64,000 bases of DNA from Enoplolaimus lenunculus (Eukaryota > Nematoda > Enoplea > Enoplida > Thoracostomopsidae). The DNA is taken from contig JASANG010000935.1 in assembly GCA_030248215.1 (NCBI GenBank), positions 1 to 64,000 of the forward strand, in the 5' to 3' direction. Below are positions 57,100-64,000 of the stretch, one piece after another. The translations under genes and the position numbers were made by a program. The notes beneath the pieces were generated by a model. The model worked only from the letters and a program-made list of their open reading frames with translations. It was not told the origin of the DNA and searched no databases. Every line of letters starts with the position of its first letter. The stretch's first letter is position 1.

Positions 57100-57479
57100 A
57101 AAATGTGTCACTTTCGTTTAATATATACGTTTTTATGACACAATGCACTAAAATGTTTCGTGTTATGCTTTGAACTCTATTTTTTAGAAAATTGCCGAAC
57201 TCTTAAAAACTGTTACTTATCACCGTTGCTGTGAGAATTTTTTTAATTTTAAAATGTACGATTTGTTAAAGTAAAACTTAAGATCTCGTGATTTTATTGC
57301 TCGCGTTGAAATTCAACTGACATAACAGTGAACTCTGACCGAGGCTGTGTCAAAAAATTTCAATCCGGGGATCGAATATTTTTAAATTCCTTTCTGAAAC
57401 TAATCACATTCGGGATTTGGCACGAGAGTGAGTCTGTTTCGAAACTGAATGTCGTCCATTAACAATCAGGTGAACAGCG

Positions 57480-58040
57480 GTTTCCGATGAGACTACAGTA
57501 GAGTAAGGTTAAGTATTACAGGAAGTTTTTGCTTAGCTTCAGGCTTCGGCTTAGGCTTAGGTATAAGCCCATTCTTAAGCTTAGGCTTATGCTTAGGATT
57601 AGGCAAAGGCTAAGGCTTAAGCTGAGGCTTAGACTTCGACTTAGGCAAAGGCTTAGGCTTAGACTTAGGTTTAGGTATAGCTTTGCATAATTTTATTGCT
57701 TTAACCACAACAGCAGCATATTTTATTTACATATCAAAATATACAATTGTATACTGCGTATTAACACTAGCTGGACAGGATCGGGCAAAATGTGTGTTTT
57801 GTGGAATCTAAAAATATTAATGTCAACAAAACTGTTTTTACCGATGTATTCGTGCCTTGGTCAAGCGGGTCGATTTAAAGATCAGAGCCCAAGCCTAAGC
57901 GTAAGTCTAAAGCGTAAGGATGAGCCTATTCCTAAACGTAAGCCTAAGCCGCAGTCTAAGCAAAAAAGTTAGCCTAACGCTTAAGCTGACTCTATTACAG
58001 CCCCACAGGAAAACATTCCGGTCCTGTTTTATACATTGGC
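57480..58040. repeat. Two worn TTAGGC-core elements in opposite orientation
   Basis: 57480-57690 contains many TTAGGC, TTAGAC and TTCGAC words after TAGAGTAAGG. 57868-58040 runs the other way, from GATTTAAAGATCAGAGCC through CCTAAGC words to GGTCCTGTTTTATACATTGGC. End sequences are partly lost. Confidence 0.6.
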
Positions 58041-58299
58041 TCATATATTAATGGTAAAACACAAACACAGTAGTACTAAATCTTAATACAATATTTAGAT
58101 TTTAATTCCTGTTGCGGGAATGGAATTAGTAGCTGACCGTTTAGTAGGCTGTGTCACTATGGTACTAAACAACAAATATGAATTGCTAGCAAAACGTTGG
58201 CAGTTAAAATTTCAAAATTTATTTTGGCTGATAAACTTCCAATCCAAAATATTAAAAATATTTTACAAAATTCAATCAATTTCATAATTCAACGTGCAC

Positions 58300-58490
58300 A
58301 ACGGCGGATCCGGAAATTTATGACGGAAACGTGCGAGCTGGCAAAAGTTATGAAACGCAATTGTTATATTAGCCAATTTTCTAAGATGAAAAACTATATG
58401 GTAGGAACGTTATCACTTTATCACAAAAAATTTTCTGAAGCAGAGTAGCGTACGTCCGCATCCTTCAGGATCCGCTAATGAATGTATAAG
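58300..58490. mobile_element. GGCGGATCC-ended repeat copy
   Basis: CGGCGGATCCGGAAATTTATG to CAGGATCCGCTAATG, matching 18487-18692. The 83-residue frame across it is repeat-derived. Confidence 0.5.
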
Positions 58491-58612
58491 GATGTTTCTT
58501 ACAAAAATCTTGATAATGCGGCATATTACGCGAAAGAAGTTGTATTGAGCAAAATTTAACAATTGAAGCTGTAGTTTTCTGAGAAACTTCAGAATTTAGC
58601 CAAAGATGAATT

Positions 58613-58857
58613 ACTGTAAATTCCAGTGACTTGATTTTAACTCAGAATGAGTTGAATCACTCGCAGTCTGTGTTAGGACTGTCAGAACTCAAAATTTGGA
58701 GTTGATTTTAACGCGTTGTGATTTAATTAATGAACCCAACTCACACACAGTAAGAATCAACGAAACTCAGAGTGAGTCAAAGTTTTCTGTTGTTCACTCA
58801 GAAATAACTAACCTTTCCGTCTGAGTTGATTAATTAACTCATTGGAATTTGCAGTAT
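58613..58857. mobile_element. CACTGTAAATT-family MITE, inverted
   Basis: CTGTAAATTCCAGTGAC to GGAATTTGCAG with AACTCAGAATGAGTTGAATC inside; the outermost CA bases are changed. Confidence 0.75.
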
Positions 58858-58894
58858 AATCAAGATTCTTTTTAGTTTTATAAACTGCTTACAG

Positions 58895-58954
58895 CCCCTC
58901 GTAGAACCGGAGATGCTAAAGCAAGATTTGGTGCGGTTCATAAAATTAGCCAGG
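58895..58954 (+). other. Possible isolated exon (PLVEPEMLKQDLVRFIKLAR)
   Basis: A TTACAG acceptor, 20 open codons with coding-like composition, then a GTATCT donor. No neighbouring exon with a recognisable product was found. It could belong with the plus-strand terminal frame at 62160-62328, but phases do not prove it. From 58955 to 60514 I see a worn TTAGGC-core element at 59410-59592 and AT-rich sequence. Confidence 0.2.
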
Positions 58955-59409
58955 GTATCTAAATCAGCTTTAGCTTGCTGGTTAACGTAACCAGCGCATG
59001 TTTATCAGGAGCGTTGGCAGAAAATTACGTTTTGGGCGCACCGAATTTGAGACAGTGCCGATCAGAATGGATCGAACACAATTTCTGGCCAGATCTGTTT
59101 CGTGGGCACCAGCCAATATTTAGACGGCACGTTCCTTCCCCCACCCCCGATGACCCCGTGGGGACACCCTTGATGTTGTGCTTTTGCGTAAAAATCAGCT
59201 AATCATCAGTAGTTGCAAATGTTGCACAATTTTATTCAAACCATTCATCGTAATCAGGTAAAACTGGTCATTTTAACATCGAACCAGATCTCGGAGTCGG
59301 TCCTTGCCATAACTATCGAGATATAAATCAAGATCGTCTTTGTCTGAAATGTAACCAGTTTTGGTTACTTTTATAGCCAGTTCTAAATGTAACCATACTG
59401 CCAAGCTGG

Positions 59410-59592
59410 TCAAGATCACAGGTTGAACGTTTTCCTGCGGCATTGTAATAGAGTTAGCTTAAGCTTTAGAGTAAATTTTTGCTTTAGCCTTACGTTTAGG
59501 TTTGCGTAAAGCTCATTGTTACGCTTGGGATTAGGCTTTACGAATATGCTTATACTACTGTTCCGAAACTGTTCTAGGCATTGTCTGACAAG
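59410..59592. mobile_element. Worn TTAGGC-core element
   Basis: AAGATCACAGGTTGAACG at the left and CTGTTCCGAAACTGTTC at the right, with TTACGTTTAGG and TTGGGATTAGGC words between. Ends are degenerate. Confidence 0.55.
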
Positions 59593-60514
59593 CCTAAAGC
59601 GTACTCTATTGGACGGAAAACTAACCATTGAGAGGTGCGAAATTTTTGCGGCGAATCTAAAAGTTCTATTTTTGGACGCTTTTGTGTTTTGAAAATTTGT
59701 AATTTTCACAGATAATATAACAATTATTATTATTATTATTATTATTAATCTTAAAATTTTAAAGACTCTATCGTAAGTGAAAAAACTATCGTTTAACCAA
59801 ATGTACCAGCGCCAATGAGGCCAACGCTGGGAGCACAATGGATCATTAGCGTTAGTTTAAGCTTGGTATCCAGTGGTCAACAAACCAGACCCCCGTGATT
59901 TGGGTCGTTTGTGAAAATTAGACCAGGTAAAAGCATATTTTTTAAATACTGAACACAAATTTGAGAACAGATCATGTGATTTGTTTATGTTAAGTCACGA
60001 ACAACTGCTAGCAAAACGGGAAAACAACAATCCCGATGTCAGATGTCCAACTGAATTTAAGGAGACGCCCCGAAAATCTCGGACTTACGTCCCGTGTAAA
60101 ATCGGGCAGTTACGTTTTATCAATTGAAATCCCACAAATTAATGTCATAGTTTGCATACTTCCAACCACCTGCACTCTCCCCTCAGCCTTTTAGATATAA
60201 ACTTTGAAATCACCAAATTTTATGCCCACGGAATACTGTACCCAGGAGTCACACACTTGGACCCCCCTCCCAAGGTAAATACTCCGCTACAGCTTCAAAA
60301 AGCTATCAACTGGTGGTTTTCTGACCCGACACGCTAATATTTCGCGTCTCCCGGGTTTGGACTGAAAAATTCCAAGTCAGCTGAGTCACGGATCCAGTGG
60401 TATCCCTGCAGTACAGACCGTTCTGTCAGTTTTGCAGTCAAAACTGGCCATTGGGCGTAATAACTGGCTATAAATTGAGGCATTTCGCAAAATAGAAAAC
60501 GTGTTTTAGGGCAC

Positions 60515-60725
60515 ATATTCTCAAATGCGTACAGCACCTATCATCAGTTAGCGATAGATTTTCAAACTGACGAACATCGGCAATTGCAGATCTCCAAATT
60601 GGTACAAAAGTAGTGCAAATTAAACGGTGAACAATGTGCTGAATTTCGAACCTCACCATGCTCTGGTTCCAAACATACAGGACCTATTACCAAGTATGGG
60701 TAGGTGCTAAACACATTTGAGAATG
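60515..60725. repeat. CACATTTGAGAAT-family element
   Basis: ATTCTCAAATGCGTACAGCACC at the left and GGTGCTAAACACATTTGAGAAT at the right form terminal inverted repeats. It is the clearest complete copy of this family, about 210 bp. Confidence 0.7.
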
Positions 60726-60855
60726 CGGGCTTAGATGTCAGCTCTCGCCTAGTCACTGTACATGTTTAATTACTCTCAAAGACCTTTCATAGCTCCAACA
60801 AACATCTCTGTCCAAGTCAAATGCAGCCAATTTGCGCGCCCGAGTCGCGAAGAAG

Positions 60856-61210
60856 CTGGCCAATGTATGGAACACGGCCGTAACAGTACTATAAACGTAT
60901 TCTAGAGCCTAAACCTAAGCTTAACCCTAAGCAAAAAAATTATTCTAAAGCTTAACGTTACTCTGTATTGCAGTCTCGCAGAAAAACGGGCCCGTGTATA
61001 GAACAGGGCCGGAACAGTAGTAAACGCATATTCCTAAACCTAAGCCTAATCCTAAGTCTAAGCCTGGGACTAAGCGTATAGATGAGCCTATTCCTAAGCC
61101 TAAGCCTAAGCCGAAGCAAAACAATTTGACTCTATTGTCGCCCCTGTGGAAAATAATCCGGCCCTGTTCTATACATGGGCCTCGTTCGGCCTCTGATCTA
61201 TACATGAGCC
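60856..61210. mobile_element. TTAGGC-core element nested in another of the same family
   Basis: The outer copy starts GGCCAATGTATGGAACACGG and ends CCTCTGATCTATACATGAGCC. It is split inside its AAAAACG motif by an inner copy at 60989-61181 (GGCCCGTGTATAGAACAGGG to CCCTGTTCTATACATGGGCC). Both cores carry CCTAAG words. It ends about 25 bp from a glutaredoxin-gene exon, in the intron after it. Confidence 0.8.
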
Positions 61211-61235
61211 AAAAAGACAAAAAATGACAACTTAC

Positions 61236-62684
61236 CGCCGTAGAATCGGCGACAAATATATATTAATGGTATATCAATCCGACTGTCGGCAAATTCTCGT
61301 GCGGCTTCTAAGTAAGTATACGGATCACCAGTGACACGGTTCCAATTAACTCGTTTAACGCGAAGATTCGCGCTGTTGAATATACGTTCAGCATCGTCAG
61401 TTTTGTCACAATATGTTGCGCCAACAATAAACACTTGATTGTATTCCATCTGAAAAAAAAAAAACAAAACACAAAACAATAAATAAAACAGCGCAAAAAA
61501 AACACAATTGTGTTCAATGTATTACACATTCATCTAAAAAACATAAACATTGAAACTTTGTTGCCATCGCCAGGGTACAACCGGAATTATCGGTTCCGGT
61601 AATAAATCAGGTATTTTTTCTATTGAATTTTCCAGTATTTTCGGTATTGAAAATTATTCTCATTCAAAAACTAAGAAAATTTGCCATATAACTTATTTTT
61701 CTAAATTTGTCTAAGGGTGTATTGCCGAGTTTCTTATTTGTTCCATATACTCCACATTTTATCATACGTTTCCAAATACTGCATTTGATTCAGGATTTTG
61801 GCATAATGAATAATGTGTTTACACCATAAAAAGCGATAAAATAGCGTTAATGATGAATTTTTAGGTAACTAAGTAGTCTTTGGTTTCCGTCTCCGGTCCC
61901 GGTATTTTTTAACTTTCCGGTTCCGGTATTTTATAACGTTCCGATTCCGGTTCCGAGTTCGGTATTTTCTAATCTCTCCTCAATATCGGAGGGGGTCAAT
62001 TAAGTAATTTAGACATGTTCCCACTTTTCAAGAAATGATGGTTAACCACATCACAATTTGTTAAAGCAAACAATTAAAAGCTATTAAATATAATTAAAGC
62101 TTAAAAGTGAAAAGTAAAATATACAAAAACATTGTCTGCATTTGGCTATTTGTCAGGTAATTGTTTTAGAATTAATCCAATTATCAGCTGGTTTCCGTGA
62201 TTATTTATCGATTTCCCACTTAGAAACCGCCTTGAAAGTTTTATTCGTTTTGCCGAAAAACTATTTGCACAAATTTGAGATGCTGATGCGAATTCAGTTG
62301 GCGCACCAAACAAATACAGCTGACTAAAAGCATCTAAAACGCCTACCAAGATTTTTACTCAAAAAAGTGGGGGTCAGTGACAACCCACCCCCGTCGAGAT
62401 TGAAACCCATTTAAACAAGCCGATAATTAATGTACCGCACAACCGAATGTGGATTAAATATATAAAATAACAACAAAAAAGTAACACAAAAATAAAATAT
62501 ATCGAACCAGAAAAATCAAATATCAGCCCGATCTGGTTCGTATTAAACCTGATTATTTTAACTTTAACACAACAAAGCGTGAAATGGTTCACTTCAGTGT
62601 TGAATATGGCGAAACTTACGTCTTGTTTTATGTCTTGCTTGTATCTTTTCAAATCTTCTAAATATCTGAGGTATCGACTATTTT
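61236..62684 (-). CDS. Glutaredoxin-domain protein, GRXCR-like (partial)
   Basis: Two minus-strand exons, 62684-62620 and 61449-61236, join in phase 0. The first codes for NSRYLRYLEDLKRYKQDIKQD. The second codes for MEYNQVFIVGATYCDKTDDA, then ERIF, VKRVNWNRVTGDPYTYLEAA, ADSRIDIPLIYICRRFYG and a phase-1 donor. This is the order of a glutaredoxin fold: the active-site lo/strand region, the helix and the conserved PLIxI strand before GG. GRXCR proteins, glutaredoxin-like proteins linked to actin-rich structures in animals, have a single Cys in this region, and here the motif is TYCDKT. The C-terminal zinc-type Cys repeats expected of GRXCR were not found downstream, and the 5' end is also missing. 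A classical redox glutaredoxin is the alternative. Confidence 0.6.
61572..61990. repeat. CAGGGTACAACCGG hAT-like element, right end lost
   Basis: Starts CAGGGTACAACCGGAATTATC and carries TTCCGGTTCCGGTATT words to about 61960. No ACCCTG end was found. It is in the intron of the glutaredoxin-domain gene. Confidence 0.6.
62160..62328 (+). other. Possible terminal exon on the plus strand
   Basis: After a GTTTTAG acceptor the plus strand codes for LIQLSAGFRDYLSISHLETA, then LKVLFVLPKNYLHKFEMLMR and IQLAHQTNTAD before TAA. It looks like a helical protein end, but the family is not recognised and no upstream exon was joined. It lies inside the intron of the minus-strand glutaredoxin gene. Confidence 0.3.
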
Positions 62685-62714
62685 CTGAAATCAAAAACAT
62701 CAAAATATTACTTA

Positions 62715-62960
62715 AAATGTGTCAAAGTATATATAAATATTATATTTTATATTATATATAAATATATATCATGTATTGTATACAATATATTATATATTTA
62801 TATGTTTATAATATATACTATATAATTATATATCTATATTGTATTATATATTATATTATTATTTATTTTTTATATTATATTATATATTTATATATTTATA
62901 TTATATTATATTACATATTTATTTTCTATATTTATACAAATATCAAAATTTACGAAATAT
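62715..62960. repeat. AT-only low-complexity tract
   Basis: Almost pure TATATT and TTATAT words over 245 bp. The Tyr/Ile-rich frame at 62771 is a by-product. Confidence 0.95.
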
Positions 62961-62974
62961 TGCACATGCAAATA

Positions 62975-63430
62975 CTGTAGTGACCCGAATAAGAGGGGCG
63001 TAATAAGAGGGGGTCCCCATTTTGAGTCCCAATCGATAACAGTCTGTTTCCCTAATAAGAGCCGTAAGCGGATAGAGTCCCTAAACCCTAATTAGAGTCC
63101 ATAAATGTCAATAATCCCTTGTAGCACATAAATGACTATAGGACCAAATAAACTTTAGTTCGAAACTTTAAAACGTACTTTGAAAGTAATATTCCAAAGT
63201 ATAACCTAGCATTGCCGCTCAAGCTTTTGATGAAAGGCAAAAAACGTTTAATTCAACGGATAATTGCAATACCGGATATATCAGTAAGGAAGGGAGGCGG
63301 AGGGCTAGTGAAATAAATAACTGTTCGTAACCGAATAACAAGGAACAGTTCGTAACCGAATAACAAGGGGGTAGCCTCTAAAGAGGCCAAATAAATACCA
63401 GTCCCCCGTTTCTTATTCGGGTCACTACAG
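62975..63430. mobile_element. CTGTAGTGACCC-family element, complete
   Basis: The best copy: CTGTAGTGACCCGAATAAGAG to CTTATTCGGGTCACTACAG with TA on both sides, about 455 bp. It contains a short tandem duplication of a GTTCGTAACCGAATAACAAG unit at 63322-63370. No protein is encoded. Confidence 0.9.
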
Positions 63431-63673
63431 TATATTTAGGAAAAGCCTTAAAGTTTTAACTGCTTACAGAAAATTGCCAAAATAATTTTGAAACCTCAAC
63501 GCTGTTTACCTAAAACGCTTAAATTGTTCTGCGCTCTGCTCGTCAGAAATTGAAAATATTTTTCCAGCTAAAAGTTTTTACAGTCATATTTCTGGTGGAT
63601 CCGTCACTTTTTGAACTTAGGCTTAGAAATAATTGCTACAGTCGTAGAAGAATTATAGTACAAATCATTAGAT

Positions 63674-63786
63674 TTAGGATTATTTCAAGTAGTCTCTGGT
63701 CAAAACACTAAGTTGTAGACATATCAGTCTTAGGATTATTTCAAGTAGTCTCTGGTCAAAACACTAAGTTGTAGACATATCAGTCT
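63674..63786. repeat. Perfect 56-bp tandem duplication
   Basis: A unit beginning TTAGGATTATTTCAAGTAGT and ending ACATATCAGTC occurs twice head to tail without a change, so it is recent or was made during assembly. Confidence 0.95.
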
Positions 63787-63869
63787 ATAAACTTCAAGTC
63801 CAATATATTTGTAACAAATTGTAACATCTTTTATCAAATATATAGGGCTTGGCGTAAGGTTGAAAAAAT

Positions 63870-64000
63870 GAGCCCGTGTAAAGATCAGGGACAGAACGTT
63901 TTTCTGTGGGACTACTATACAGTAAGCCTCAGACTGATTTTTTGCTTAGCTTTGGGCTTATCTTAGGCTTAGTCTTAGAGATATGCTCATACTATTGGTA
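63870..64000. mobile_element. TTAGGC-core element cut by the window edge
   Basis: AGCCCGTGTAAAGATCAGGG followed by AACGTTTTTCTGTGGGAC and the first TTAGGC-like words; it continues beyond the window. Confidence 0.8.

Noticed and set aside
1-64000. CRISPR array, bacterial operons or prophage
   Set aside because: Introns, microsatellites and animal gene families show this is eukaryotic nuclear DNA; regular arrays seen are satellites.

Overview
The window looks like a repeat-rich, AT-rich nematode chromosome segment. Three things point there. Hexamer arrays of TTAGGC, the nematode telomere repeat, are scattered through it. One gene encodes a DB-domain protein, a cysteine-rich family known mainly from nematodes. 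The genes are split by many introns. The very high transposon load would suit a clade I worm such as a mermithid, but that is a guess.

Genes, left to right. (1) 2709-8711, minus: a single-pass membrane protein with ADAMTS-type disintegrin-like, thrombospondin and Cys-rich regions and a C-terminal PAN domain, with no metalloprotease exon seen; its 5' end was not found. (2) 13870-15023, minus: a small Cys-rich secreted or membrane-anchored protein. (3) 20430-27985, minus: an eight-exon RPUSD3-like mitochondrial pseudouridine synthase-family gene. (4) 30322-35088, plus: an eight-exon GET3/ASNA1 ATPase gene, complete at 327 aa. (5) 38939-47813, plus: a seven-exon MPPED-type metallophosphoesterase with an unusual Cys in its first metal motif. 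(6) 52494-56709, plus: a secreted DB-domain protein. (7) 61236-62684, minus: two exons of a glutaredoxin (GRXCR-like) gene. For genes 3-6, and within the recovered part of gene 1, the exon phases and summed lengths close exactly in frame.

Most of the remaining sequence is short non-autonomous DNA transposons. Two palindromic families have CACTGTAAATT or CACTGCAAAAAA ends and TA target duplications. A ~430-bp family starts CTGTAGTGACCC and also has TA flanks. A hAT-like family starts CAGGGTGCAACCGG and makes 8-bp duplications. A CAGTGGCGGATCC hAT-like family also makes 8-bp duplications. The most striking family ends in GGCCCATGT and ACATTGGCC, makes mostly 8-bp duplications, and always carries TTAGGC-like telomere hexamers inside in a fixed orientation. 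tRNA-derived SINEs, microsatellites and minisatellites fill further gaps. No retrovirus-like or Polinton-like element was recognised.

The genes do not form a pathway or operon. They lie on both strands with long introns that serve as landing sites for the transposons. The best leads for new biology are the telomere-repeat transposons, the protease-less membrane ADAMTS-like protein, and the metal-site change in the MPPED protein.
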